The notes below the pieces were generated by a model, which saw only the letters and a list, made by a program, of their open reading frames with translations, did no database searches and had not been told where the DNA came from. DNA of 64,000 nucleotides from an uncultured Flavobacterium sp. (GTDB taxonomy: Bacteria; Bacteroidota; Bacteroidia; Flavobacteriales; Flavobacteriaceae): contig NZ_OY730230.1 in assembly GCF_963422545.1 (NCBI RefSeq), positions 186,001-250,000 on the forward strand, in the 5' to 3' direction. The stretch's first letter is position 1. Every line of letters begins with the position of its first letter. The translations under genes and the position numbers were made by a program. Below are positions 42,707 through 52,399 of the stretch, in pieces.

Positions 42707-45700
42707 TTATAATTCAATGGTCATACCGACTCTGTAGATACGGGTTTGCGGATAATTAACTCCCGTAGTATTGTTCGTTTCCGGATCTCTGTTATATTGT
42801 TTCATGTGGTCGATAGAAAACAAATTAGTTCCTCCGGCATAAATTCTCATATTTAATACTCCAAATCTTGAAAGTGATTTTTCAGGTAAGACATAAGATA
42901 TTTCTAATGATTTTAATCTAAAGAAAGAAGCATCTTTTAACCAGAAGTCAGCCGGAATGTTGTTTCTATTATCTGAATCATTGAATGCTACAGGATATTT
43001 AGAATTAGGATTATCTGCTGTATATCTGTCGTTGTATAACCATGCTGGCGGCGCTACAATAGCTCCTTGTCCTTGCGGAAGAATCATTTGTTTTGCTTTT
43101 GATTGTCCTGTCCAAAGTAAGTCGATAGAAAAACCTTTGTATTCTGCTCTCATCGGAATACCGTAAGCGATTTTTGGTGTAGCCGATTGCGGAATTCTAA
43201 CTTTATCATTAGTAGTGATATTACCGTCACCATCTGTATCTTTTACCCAAAGATCTCCAGGTTTTGCACCTTCAAAATGAGCCGAATTGTCAACATCTGC
43301 CTGTGTACGGTAAATACCATTTGTTTGGTAAACTAACCATGAATCGATAGCTTTTCCGGTTGATTTTTGCCACTCAGGAATGTTTGCAGCTTCGTCACGA
43401 AACAATACTTCACTTTGCGCATACGTAAGGTTAAAACCAACGCTGTATTTGAAATTATGAATATTATCGGCATAATTTATAGACCAGTCAACCCCTCTGT
43501 TAACAGTTTCTCCAATGTTTTCTTTTGGAAGTGCCAATCCTGTGTATAAAGGCACAGACGCATTTCTTGCCGTTAAAATATCAGATCTTTTGTTGTTGAA
43601 ATAATCAAAAGTTGCTGTCAATTTGTTGTTCAGGAATCCAAAGTCAAAACCAACGTTGGTAGAATACTGTACTTCCCAAGTAATATTTGGGTTAGGTGTA
43701 GACGATAGATATATACTATTGTTTAAGGTATAATCTGAGCCAAAATAACTGTAATTCTGTTGATTTGTAGTTAACTGATATCTTGTTAAGAAAAGGTATT
43801 GGTTTGGATAAAACACGCCGTTAATCCATTCGCCCAAATCATCATTACCCATTTTTCCCCAAGAAGCTCTTATTTTAAGCTGGTCAATAGCTTTGATATT
43901 ATTTTTGAAAAATGGCTCTTCAGATATTTTCCAACCTGCAGATACTGCCGGGAACATTCCCCAACGAGTAGAAGAAGGGAAGTTGAACGATCCGTTGTAA
44001 CGAGAAGAAACTTCGGCAAAATATTTATTATCATAGTTATAAGCAACACGCCCTAAGTAACTTGCTCTTCCGTCCTGATAAGCGCTTCCGGTTGCATTTT
44101 GTCCTTTAGTACCTCCAGTAAAAATTTGATCTAACTGGTCGCTCAATAAATCTCTTCTGTAAGCATACGTTTCTGTTCTGTCTGTAGTAGTCTGCTCATA
44201 ACCTACAAAGGCATTAACGCTGTGTTTGTTGAATTTACGATCGTAAGCTAATTTTGCGAAATAGGTATTTTGATTCGTAATTTGCTCGTCTTGCATAACA
44301 CTCGTTATGGCAGTACTGTTTTTTACGTTATTATAACTGTCATTTGTTCTGTCGTAAGAATAAGCATCCCAAGGTTTAGTGAATTTTTTCTCACTACGAA
44401 CATTGTAGTCAAATGCAGCATATCCGCTTAAAGAAAGTCCTTCAGTAATTTTAGGTAATTTTAATTCGAATCCTATTTTAGGATTTACGATAAGGTTGAT
44501 AACTTTGTCATAACCAGCAGCCGAAGAAGACATTAAAAGAGGATTTCTTCCGTTTGAAATTCCTGAAGAAGGATAACCATTTTTCCAATAAGCAGGAATA
44601 AAAGGATACATACTCACCGTTTCATGCATAATGCTTCCAATGCTTATTGCAGGGTAATTTCTGTCTTCTTTACGAGTAGCAATATCCAGATTTACTTTTA
44701 AGTTAGATGAAATATTAACATCAATGTTTGATCTCAGGTTAAATTGTCTGTATCTCTCGTCGCTATTTCTAAGGTTACTTTCCTGATTCAGGTATTGACC
44801 AGAAAAGAAATACTTAACCTGTTCATTACCACCGTTTACAGAAAGCGAAACATTAGCCTGAGGAGCATCTTTTCTATACACTTCTTTCAACCAGTTTGTA
44901 CTTGTGTAATTAGGATCATTACCCGCTTTGTATTTTTCGATATCTGCCTGCGTGTATGGAAGAGTTGTTCCTTTGTTTGCATTCAGCTCGTTATAGTACG
45001 TCATGTATTGCCAGGAATTTACCCTTTCATCCATTCTTGTTAATTGCTGAATCCCGTAATTTCCGTCAATTTTGATTGTTGGAGGACCCGCTTTACCTCT
45101 TTTGGTAGTAACCAGAATTACTCCGTTTGCAGATCGAACACCATAAATTGCAGCCGATGCATCTTTCAAAACCGTAACCGATTCGATATCATCAGGATTA
45201 ATTCTGTTCAAATCACGATCCGGAATACCATCTACAACTACAAGAGGGCTCGTTCCGCCGCCAAAAGAGTTAAAACCTCTAATTAAAAGGCTCGAGCTGT
45301 CATCACCAGGTCTTCCAGAACGGTTGTTGGCAATTACTCCAGACATACGTCCGGCAATAGCGTTTGAAACGTTTGCAGAAGCATTTGTGGTCAATACCGT
45401 ACCTTTTACAGACGAAATTGCTCCGGTAGTAGAACCCTTTTTCTGTGTACCATATCCCACAACCACAACTTCGCTTAAGGTTTGATTTTGTTCTTCAAGC
45501 TGAATATTTGTCGCGTTAGCAGCTGAAACTTCCTTAGTTACAAAACCCGTAAATGAAACAACAAGAATGCTGTCTGAGTCCGGAACATCAATTGTAAAAT
45601 TACCATCGAAGTCGGTCGTTACCCCAATTTTTGTTCCTTTTACATGAATATTAACTCCAGGAAGAGGTTCTCCTTTTGGTCCTGTTACTTTTCCTTTAAT

Positions 45701-45937
45701 TGTTTTTTGTTCTGAAAATGAGATACTTGTGTTTTTTGTTTTTGTCAGTTCAGTAAGAGATAAATTTCCGGTAGTGGCGTTATTTAACTTCAGGAAAAAT
45801 TTACTGTCTTTAGTTTCTGTCGCGGCAGAAACTTGTAATGTCATAGCCAATAGAAATCCGGATGTTAGTTTGGTAACCTTCCAGATTTCGGCATTAAGCC
45901 AATCGTTTGTTGGTTTGTCTTTGGTTAATAATTTCAT
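42707..45937 (-). CDS. susC: SusC/RagA-family TonB-dependent outer-membrane receptor
   Basis: A 1076-residue SusC protein. After the N-terminal signal region it has a carboxypeptidase-like regulatory domain (TIKGKVTGPKGEPLPGVNIH and VTTDFDGNFTIDVP, about 78-135), then the TonB plug with VVVGYGTQKKGSTTGAISSV and VLKDASAAIYGVRSANGVI (about 155-275), and a 22-strand barrel ending with ...YRVGMTIEL. It imports oligosaccharides bound by SusD. The extended N-terminus (MKLLTKDKPTNDWLNAEIW) is unusual; a later Met is not clearly better. First gene of the minus-strand PUL, with an operator region upstream. Confidence 0.94.
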   Translation of the reverse strand: MKLLTKDKPTNDWLNAEIWKVTKLTSGFLLAMTLQVSAATETKDSKFFLKLNNATTGNLSLTELTKTKNTSISFSEQKTIKGKVTGPKGEPLPGVNIHVKGTKIGVTTDFDGNFTIDVPDSDSILVVSFTGFVTKEVSAANATNIQLEEQNQTLSEVVVVGYGTQKKGSTTGAISSVKGTVLTTNASANVSNAIAGRMSGVIANNRSGRPGDDSSSLLIRGFNSFGGGTSPLVVVDGIPDRDLNRINPDDIESVTVLKDASAAIYGVRSANGVILVTTKRGKAGPPTIKIDGNYGIQQLTRMDERVNSWQYMTYYNELNANKGTTLPYTQADIEKYKAGNDPNYTSTNWLKEVYRKDAPQANVSLSVNGGNEQVKYFFSGQYLNQESNLRNSDERYRQFNLRSNIDVNISSNLKVNLDIATRKEDRNYPAISIGSIMHETVSMYPFIPAYWKNGYPSSGISNGRNPLLMSSSAAGYDKVINLIVNPKIGFELKLPKITEGLSLSGYAAFDYNVRSEKKFTKPWDAYSYDRTNDSYNNVKNSTAITSVMQDEQITNQNTYFAKLAYDRKFNKHSVNAFVGYEQTTTDRTETYAYRRDLLSDQLDQIFTGGTKGQNATGSAYQDGRASYLGRVAYNYDNKYFAEVSSRYNGSFNFPSSTRWGMFPAVSAGWKISEEPFFKNNIKAIDQLKIRASWGKMGNDDLGEWINGVFYPNQYLFLTRYQLTTNQQNYSYFGSDYTLNNSIYLSSTPNPNITWEVQYSTNVGFDFGFLNNKLTATFDYFNNKRSDILTARNASVPLYTGLALPKENIGETVNRGVDWSINYADNIHNFKYSVGFNLTYAQSEVLFRDEAANIPEWQKSTGKAIDSWLVYQTNGIYRTQADVDNSAHFEGAKPGDLWVKDTDGDGNITTNDKVRIPQSATPKIAYGIPMRAEYKGFSIDLLWTGQSKAKQMILPQGQGAIVAPPAWLYNDRYTADNPNSKYPVAFNDSDNRNNIPADFWLKDASFFRLKSLEISYVLPEKSLSRFGVLNMRIYAGGTNLFSIDHMKQYNRDPETNNTTGVNYPQTRIYRVGMTIEL

Positions 45938-46077
45938 GATTTTTTAATAATGGTTTTTGGTTAGTAATGTATTCTCTAGTTTCTCCCATTTTATCTCTCA
46001 CCTTCATTTTGAAAAAACAAATCGAAATGCGTGGAGTACTTGCAGATCGTTCCTGAAGAAGAGATAAATGTGAGATT

Positions 46078-46123
46078 CAAAAGTATAAATGTTCTATACT
46101 AGTGCCATACCAGTGCCTACCAG
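46078..46123 (-). promoter_or_regulatory. susC promoter with three direct operator-like repeats
   Basis: Read on the minus strand: ACTGGTAGG, then ACTGGTATGG, then ACTAGTATAG, spaced about 10-11 bases, followed by the -7 element TACTTTTG (46078-46085, fits TAnnTTTG). The phased repeats lie where the -33 region should be, which suggests activator binding. Confidence 0.6.
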
Positions 46124-46873
46124 TTTTTTGAAAGATGTTTAAAAAATCAATAAAAATTAAATGAATATTAAAAATAAAGTGGATAATATATGAATATAAT
46201 TCACTTATTGTGAAATTGACCATAACAGCGAATTTTTGGTAGATTTTTTTAACCATAACAAACCATTCGAAAATCACCTAAATAGATGAAAATATGATAC
46301 TTATTGCCTGACTGAATTTGTAATGCAACTTTGCAAGGTCTTTGCTTTTATTTTTTTTACTAAAAAGAGTCGCTTTTTTGATTTTTTGGAAGTGGATAAT
46401 ATAGTATCAGAATTAATTTTTGCAGAAATTTTAGTATCGTTTTCAATAATTTTAATTTAAAAACCATACCAGTCGCAAAAAGGTATTGATATGTAAGACT
46501 AAGCTTGCTTAAATTAACTTCAGTTTAACTTCGTTTTTGCTTTTTTAGATAATAAAATATCAAAATCATAAAAAATAGGTCTATTTTAATAAATGTATTA
46601 ATCACGAAAACGTTTTTTTGTTCATGTTTTTAAGATATGTGTATCGGAGAAAAAAACATTTTTCGTCTAATAAAGTGTAAAAAACACGTTTATTATTTTC
46701 TGAAACACCAAATATTTTTAGCTAAATATTGTAATTTAATCAACTGGTAGGGTTTTTTATAATCAATTTTAGATTGGATATTTTTTTGAGATTATTTTCT
46801 GCAAATCCGGAATTGATTTAAACGTGAATTATTTTCGTAATTGGAGTCTTTTTTTGAATCATGAAAAAAGAAA

Positions 46874-46907
46874 CCGGTAGGTACTGGTATGAAGGAAAAT
46901 AGGTTTG
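46874..46907 (+). promoter_or_regulatory. GH36 promoter with operator-like repeats
   Basis: CCGGTAGGTACTGGTATG (46874-46891) matches the susC-side motif CTGGTAGGCACTGGTATG at 16 of 18 positions, in the orientation pointing to the GH36 gene. It is followed after 8 bases by TAGGTTTG (46900-46907), a fit to TAnnTTTG. The 5' leader to the ATG at 47098 would be about 180 bases. Confidence 0.6.
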
Positions 46908-47097
46908 TTCTATTTTTGGATTTCATTTTCATAAATAAATCAATATTATTTATGAATTCTACAATATAATAGCTCGATTATTATTAACCTTCATCGTCGC
47001 GGATTGACTGTTAAATCTCATGTAAGAGCTATTTAAGATGCAATTTTTACAAACTACAAATAAGAAACAACCACTTTTACTATTACTAACTAATTTT

Positions 47098-49296
47098 ATG
47101 AAAAGAATAATACTTCTATTAGCGCTTACAACCTTGTTTTGTAAAGCTAATGCACAAGATGGACAAATTAAGATCGAAACTCAAAGTACCGCTTTGATCC
47201 TAAAAGCAGCAAAGAACGGAGTACTTTATCAATCCTATTTAGGAAAAAAATTGGATGATGATTCGGGATATAATACACTTTCAAAAGAGAACACAAAATC
47301 GTTTGTCATAAATGACGGGAATCCTTTAGTTAATCTAAGACATCAGGCATACCCAACATACGGAACAGAGAACCTGTTTGAGTCGGCAATTCGAATGACA
47401 CATAATGACGGAAATCCATCTTTAGAATTAAATTATGTAAGCCATCGTACAGAAAAAATTGACGGAAATACCACTGAAACTATTATAAAACTAAAAGATC
47501 CGGTATATCCTGTTGAAGTTACGCTGCATTATAAAACCTTTTATAATGAGAACGTAATCGAACAATGGACAGAAATTGTACATCACGAAAAGAAACCGGT
47601 TACGTTATATAATTATGCGTCGTCGATGCTGCATTTTGATGCCGATCATTATTGGTTAACACAATTTCATGGAGATTGGGCAAAGGAAGTTCGTATGCAG
47701 GAAAGCGAATTGACAAGCGGAACTAAAGTAATCGACTCAAAACTGGGAGTTCGTACTGATATGTACCAAACGCCGGTTTTCTTTTTATCACTTAATGAAA
47801 AAGCGAATGAAAATTCAGGCGAACTTGTGGCGGGAACGATTGCATGGTCCGGAAATTTTAAGTTTGCTTTTGAGTTAGACAATAAAAATTCACTTAGAAT
47901 AAGTTCAGGAATCAATCCGTTTGCTTCAGAGTATAGTCTTGAACCAGAAAAAATATTTACAACGCCATCGTTTATTTATACTTTTTCGAATAAAGGAAAA
48001 GGGCAGGCGAGTAGAAACTTACATAGTTGGGCTAGAAAATATGGCGTAAAAGATGGAGAAAAACCACGTTTGACTTTATTAAACAATTGGGAAACTACTT
48101 TTTTCAATTTTGATGAAAAGAAATTAACCGACATGTTTGCCGATTCAAAAACCTTAGGAGTTGATATGTTTTTATTAGATGATGGCTGGTTTGGTAATAA
48201 ATATCCAAGAAGCGGTGATAAATCAGGTCTTGGAGATTGGCAGGCAACTAAAACAAAATTACCGAATGGTCTTGGTTTCCTGATGCAGGAAGCAGAAAAA
48301 ACAGGAGTAAAATTCGGAATCTGGATCGAGCCGGAAATGGTTAATCCAAAAAGCGAATTGTATGAGAAACATCCGGATTGGGTTTTGAAATTACCAAACC
48401 GACCTGAAAGTTATTATCGTACACAATTGGTTTTGGATTTATGCAACCCGCAAGTGCAGGATTTTGTATTCAAAACTGTAGACGATATTATGCAGACAAA
48501 ATCTGGTGTGGCCTTTTTTAAATGGGATTGTAACCGAATGATGACCAATGCATATTCGACTTATCTTAAAAACCAGCAGTCACATTTATTTATTGAATAT
48601 ACCAAAGGTTTGTATAAAGTCTTAGACCGAATTAAAACTAAATATCCTGATTTACCAATGATGCTTTGCGCTGGTGGAGGTGGCAGAACCGATTATGGAC
48701 TCCTTAAATATTTTACAGAATTCTGGGCAAGTGACAATACAGATCCTTTTAACAGAGTATTTATACAATGGGGATATTCGCAGTTTTTTCCGGCCTTTAC
48801 GATTTGCAACCACGTAACCTCATGGGGAAATCAGTCCATTAAATTCAAAACAGATGTGGCAATGATGGGCAAGTTAGGTTTTGATATTAATGTAAAAGAG
48901 CTTAAAGAAAAAGAACTAAAATATTGTCAGGATGCTGTTGCAAATTATAAGCGTTTGAATCCCGTAATCTGGCATGGCGACATGTACCGAATCGTTTCTC
49001 CTTATGATGAAAGCCGCGCCGTATTAATGTATGTAAATGAGGCAAAGAGTAAAGCAGTATTGTTTTCGTATACGCTTCATCCGCTTTATGATCCGCAATA
49101 CAATTCGGTTCGTTTTCAAGGTTTAGATCCAAAGAAAAACTACAAAGTAGAAGAAATAAACTTAATGCCCGAAGGAAAGAAAACCCTTGAAGAATCAGGG
49201 GAATCTTTTACAGGAAATTATTTAATGAATGTTGGTTTGAGAGTTTCATCCTCTAAAGTAGAATCAAGTGTTGTTCTTGAAATTACTGAAATATAG
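47098..49296 (+). CDS. GH36 alpha-galactosidase, exported
   Basis: A 732-residue protein counted from the ATG at 47098, which begins a proper signal peptide (MKRIILLLALTTLFCKANAQ). An in-frame ATG 60 bases upstream would add an implausible 20-residue extension before the signal. GH36 features: nucleophile Asp477 in FFKWDCNRMM, acid/base Asp546 in WASDNTDPFNR, and the sugar-binding DDGWFGNKYPRSGDKSGLGD. Cleaves terminal alpha-galactose from galacto-oligosaccharides. Divergent from susC and carrying the same operator motif, so probably induced with the PUL; this points to an alpha-galactose-containing glycan as its target. A strong terminator follows. Confidence 0.9.
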   Translation: MKRIILLLALTTLFCKANAQDGQIKIETQSTALILKAAKNGVLYQSYLGKKLDDDSGYNTLSKENTKSFVINDGNPLVNLRHQAYPTYGTENLFESAIRMTHNDGNPSLELNYVSHRTEKIDGNTTETIIKLKDPVYPVEVTLHYKTFYNENVIEQWTEIVHHEKKPVTLYNYASSMLHFDADHYWLTQFHGDWAKEVRMQESELTSGTKVIDSKLGVRTDMYQTPVFFLSLNEKANENSGELVAGTIAWSGNFKFAFELDNKNSLRISSGINPFASEYSLEPEKIFTTPSFIYTFSNKGKGQASRNLHSWARKYGVKDGEKPRLTLLNNWETTFFNFDEKKLTDMFADSKTLGVDMFLLDDGWFGNKYPRSGDKSGLGDWQATKTKLPNGLGFLMQEAEKTGVKFGIWIEPEMVNPKSELYEKHPDWVLKLPNRPESYYRTQLVLDLCNPQVQDFVFKTVDDIMQTKSGVAFFKWDCNRMMTNAYSTYLKNQQSHLFIEYTKGLYKVLDRIKTKYPDLPMMLCAGGGGRTDYGLLKYFTEFWASDNTDPFNRVFIQWGYSQFFPAFTICNHVTSWGNQSIKFKTDVAMMGKLGFDINVKELKEKELKYCQDAVANYKRLNPVIWHGDMYRIVSPYDESRAVLMYVNEAKSKAVLFSYTLHPLYDPQYNSVRFQGLDPKKNYKVEEINLMPEGKKTLEESGESFTGNYLMNVGLRVSSSKVESSVVLEITEI

Positions 49297-49315
49297 TTGA
49301 ATTAGTTATACAACT

Positions 49316-49362
49316 AAAAAAGCCTTTCTATGAAGAAATTCATTTGAAAGGCTTTTTTTTTT
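49316..49362 (+). terminator. Rho-independent terminator of the GH36 gene
   Basis: Stem AAAGCCTTTC / GAAAGGCTTT with an 18-base loop, followed by ten or more T on the plus strand. Lies 20 bases after the stop. Confidence 0.85.
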
Positions 49363-49445
49363 AAGCAATATTTAAATCCTAAATAATTATTTCTTAGCAG
49401 GTATAATATTAACTCTGTTTACTAATGCCAATCAAGAGTTGAAAT

Positions 49446-49598
49446 GTGCCGCTAGGCACTAAATATTGGTAGAAAATTGGAATTAGAATAAGTTTAGCGT
49501 GCCGTAGGTACGCAATAGTTATCATTTTGTTGCGTACCTACGGCACGCCAATGAATTTCGAACCGATATGACTACCGATATTTAGTGCCTAACGGCAC
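49446..49598. repeat. Nested REP-like palindrome with 27-base outer and 19-base inner arms
   Basis: Outer arms GTGCCGCTAGGCACTAAATA... (49446-49472) and its inverse (49572-49598), nearly perfect. Inner perfect 19-base arms GCGTGCCGTAGGTACGCAA (49497-49515) and the inverse at 49530-49548. A solo outer arm recurs at 53187-53213. The 488-base gap 49297-49784 has no gene. Confidence 0.85.
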
Positions 49599-49737
49599 AA
49601 ATTATAAACTTTAATCTATTGATTATTAGGTTAAATAGTAGTTTAAATTACTTATTTACTTTAATGTTTTACACTCTTATTTTAAAGGATTTATTTCTGA
49701 AAAAATAACATTCATCTTTTGATATATTAAAATAAAT

Positions 49738-49784
49738 ATTGTTCTTTTGCGCTTTAATTTAGAATTAGTTTAAATAAGAACAAT
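49738..49784. promoter_or_regulatory. Inverted repeat flanking the start region of the TonB receptor gene
   Basis: ATTGTTCTT (49738-49746) and AAGAACAAT (49776-49784), 9-base perfect arms separated by 29 bases; the second arm touches the ATG. It could be an operator or a start-occluding hairpin; chance is possible in this AT-rich sequence. No Fur-box match was recognised. Confidence 0.3.
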
Positions 49785-52199
49785 ATGAAAAGACCATTAC
49801 CATTAATCTCTTTTTTTAGAGGATTTACCAAGAAAAACACACAAAAATCCCAATATAATTTCACGCTGCTAATCCTGATTTTTTCAATTTTGAATGTAGG
49901 ATTTATTCAAGCTCAAACAGCAATTGTTGGGCAAATTTCAGGTAGCGTTATTACTAATGATGGTAATGCAAGCCAAGGTGTTATTGTAAAATTGATCGAA
50001 ATAAATAAAAGCGCTATAACAAATGCATCCGGAAATTTTGAGTTTAAAAAAGTACCTTTTGGCAAATATACTCTTGAAGTTACCATGTCCGGTTATGAAT
50101 CTTCTATAGAAACTGCTGAAATTACAGAGCAAGCGCCCTCAGTTTCAATCGATATTCGGGTAAATTCATCTGTCCAGAATCTTGAAGATGTTGTAATTCG
50201 TACAGGAGGAAATCGTTTTGCTAAAAAAGAGAGTTTTGACGTTGCCAAAATGCCTTTGAAAAACATCGAAAACTCACAGGTTTATATCGTAGTTAGCAAG
50301 GAATTAATGAAGGAGCAAGTAATTACTGATTACAATAGTGCTTTTAAAAATGTTCCCGGAGCCGGTATTGCCGAGGTAAGAAATCAAGGCCGTACAACTT
50401 CTATTTCAAGAGGTTTTCCAACGCCACAAGTTGTTCGAAACGGTGTTGGCAGTTTTACCTTTACCTCAATTGATCCTTCAAATTTAGAACGTATTGAGGT
50501 TATCAAAGGACCATCCGCAACACTTTTTGGAAGTACATTATCCTCTTTTGGAGGTTTATTCAACCGTGTTACCAAAAAGCCTTTTGATAGTTTTAAGGGC
50601 GAAATATCCTATTCAGCAGCAAGTTGGGATTTGAACCGACTGACAGCCGATATTAATACGCCGCTTAACGCAGATAAAACTGCTTTGTTAAGAATCAATA
50701 CGGCTTTTCATAGTGAAAGAAGTTTTCAGGATGCGGGGTTTAACAAAAACTTTTCTATTGCACCAAGTTTCTCTTATGAAATCAATGATAGATTAACCCT
50801 TTTAATCGACGCCGAATTTAGTTTATACAAAGCAACTTCGCCAACCAGACTTACTCCGTTTGTTGTAAAAGGAACCGAAAGCAGTATTGAACAACTTAAT
50901 ATTCCTTATAAATTATCATTTGCTAATAATACCATTAATTACACCAGTCAACAATACAATGTTTTTGCTCAGTTAAAGTATAAAATGTCTGATGAATGGA
51001 CGTCTCAAACTATTTTGTCCAGAACAAGATCATCATCAGACGGTTATGTTGTTGCATTACAAATGATGTCTCCTACAACATTAAGGCAACAGGTTACGTT
51101 TCAGGAATCTCCTTGGTATGGAACTGATATTCAGCAAAATTTCATTGGTAAGTTTAATATCGGAAAACTTAAAAACAGAGTGGTTGCCGGTTTAGATTAT
51201 TATAGTTTGCGTGCTACCCGTAACGATGCAATTGTAAATATGCCGGCAATGGATTATAAAAAACCAGGTGACGCTTATAACAATTTTAATGTTGACAAAG
51301 TGGCTCCAATGTTTGCTACCGCTAAATTCAACAATTATGTATCAAATGATGAGGTTACGTATAGTGCTTATGTTTCGGACGTTTTAAATGTAACTGACAG
51401 ATTATTAGCGATGGGAGGAATTCGTGTTGATAAATACGAAAATAAAGGAGTTTATTATCCAAGTAAAGATTCTATCGCAGGAAATTATAATCAAACGGCA
51501 CTTTCTCCAAAATTTGGATTGGTTTACCAGATTATGAAAGAAAAAATAGCTGTTTTTGGTAATTATATGAACGGTTTTAGCAATGTTTCAGGTTCTGATT
51601 TTTACGGTAACACTTTCAAACCAAATCAGGCGAATCAGTGGGAGGGAGGTTTTAAATTTGACCTAAGCAAAATATCGGCTACATTAAGTTATTATGATAT
51701 TCAAGTGACAAACATTACGCGTGACGATCCGGATCATGTTAATTTCTCGATTCAGGACGGAACTCAGGTGAGCAAAGGTTTTGAAGCAGAGTTGATTGCC
51801 AACCCAATTTCAGGGTTAAATATTGTTGCAGGTTATACGTATAATGATAGTAAATACGAAAAGAGTAATGCCAGTGTTCAGGGCTTGCGACCAACAACTG
51901 CAGGATCACCAAGAACAGCAAACTTATGGGCAAGTTATAGAGTTACGACAGGTCGTGCACAAGGTTTAGGAATTGGTTTTGGAGGAATTTACGGAAGTGA
52001 ATATTATCAAACCAATACCACAACTTTTAAGTTTTCTATTCCGTCATACACCGTATTAGATGCCTCACTTTTTTACGATCAGCCAAAGTATAGACTAGGT
52101 CTTAAAATCGACAATTTAACGAACGAAAAATATTGGTCTTACAGACTTGCAGCTCAAAATCCAACTCGTGTAACAGCAAATGTTACATTTAAATTTTAA
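49785..52199 (+). CDS. TonB-dependent siderophore receptor (FhuA-like)
   Basis: An 804-residue outer-membrane receptor. The N-terminus (about residues 1-45) has a signal ending near IQAQ, then a carboxypeptidase-like domain (GSVITNDGNASQGVIVKLIE, GKYTLEVTMSGYES; about 55-125). The plug domain has NSQVYIVVSKELMKEQ and IEVIKGPSATLFGSTLSSFG (TonB box region to about 270), and the barrel ends in TFKF, the terminal aromatic expected of Bam-assembled barrels. Similarity is to FhuA/FoxE-like siderophore receptors rather than SusC. No neighbouring iron-uptake or siderophore genes are visible; its own operator is not identified. Confidence 0.88.
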   Translation: MKRPLPLISFFRGFTKKNTQKSQYNFTLLILIFSILNVGFIQAQTAIVGQISGSVITNDGNASQGVIVKLIEINKSAITNASGNFEFKKVPFGKYTLEVTMSGYESSIETAEITEQAPSVSIDIRVNSSVQNLEDVVIRTGGNRFAKKESFDVAKMPLKNIENSQVYIVVSKELMKEQVITDYNSAFKNVPGAGIAEVRNQGRTTSISRGFPTPQVVRNGVGSFTFTSIDPSNLERIEVIKGPSATLFGSTLSSFGGLFNRVTKKPFDSFKGEISYSAASWDLNRLTADINTPLNADKTALLRINTAFHSERSFQDAGFNKNFSIAPSFSYEINDRLTLLIDAEFSLYKATSPTRLTPFVVKGTESSIEQLNIPYKLSFANNTINYTSQQYNVFAQLKYKMSDEWTSQTILSRTRSSSDGYVVALQMMSPTTLRQQVTFQESPWYGTDIQQNFIGKFNIGKLKNRVVAGLDYYSLRATRNDAIVNMPAMDYKKPGDAYNNFNVDKVAPMFATAKFNNYVSNDEVTYSAYVSDVLNVTDRLLAMGGIRVDKYENKGVYYPSKDSIAGNYNQTALSPKFGLVYQIMKEKIAVFGNYMNGFSNVSGSDFYGNTFKPNQANQWEGGFKFDLSKISATLSYYDIQVTNITRDDPDHVNFSIQDGTQVSKGFEAELIANPISGLNIVAGYTYNDSKYEKSNASVQGLRPTTAGSPRTANLWASYRVTTGRAQGLGIGFGGIYGSEYYQTNTTTFKFSIPSYTVLDASLFYDQPKYRLGLKIDNLTNEKYWSYRLAAQNPTRVTANVTFKF

Positions 52200-52245
52200 G
52201 GTTGTTTTGGATAAATGCCAAAAATCTGTAGAGTAATAAACATTG

Positions 52246-52312
52246 CCAACGGTTTCAACCGTTGGAGCGCATTATATTATCACAATCCGTGTCCCACGGT
52301 TGAAACCGTGGG
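52246..52312. repeat. Pair of REP-like palindromes (GGTTTCAACC family)
   Basis: Perfect palindromes CCAACGGTTTCAACCGTTGG (52246-52265) and CCCACGGTTGAAACCGTGGG (52293-52312), 28 bases apart, within a 200-base gap between convergent genes. Confidence 0.85.
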
Positions 52313-52330
52313 CTATAATTGAAATATAAT

Positions 52331-52370
52331 AAAAAGGGATTATTTCATTTGCTGTGAAATAATCCCTTTT
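52331..52370. terminator. Bidirectional terminator between the TonB receptor and the cytidylyltransferase genes
   Basis: Perfect stem AAAGGGATTATTTCA / TGAAATAATCCCTTT with a short loop, T-rich on both sides. It serves the convergent genes ending at 52199 and 52400. Confidence 0.75.
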
Positions 52371-52399
52371 ATATTTTATGCGTTTCAAAGCTTTTTCAT

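Larger units (their letters stand above)
45938..47097. other. 1.16-kb divergent intergenic region between susC and the GH36 gene
   Basis: AT-rich stretch without a supported gene; the 66-codon minus-strand frame at 46077-46277 overlaps the susC promoter elements and has no recognisable product. It holds several ACTGGTA-type motifs (listed separately at 46078-46123 and 46874-46907, with single copies at 46465-46471 and 46743-46749). Confidence 0.7.

Noticed and set aside
46077..46277. 66-codon minus-strand gene upstream of susC
   Set aside because: It overlaps the susC -7 element and operator repeats; AT-rich and without homologous features.
49738..49784. Fur box before the TonB receptor
   Set aside because: The 9-base inverted repeat does not resemble the 19-base Fur consensus, so only a generic inverted repeat is annotated.
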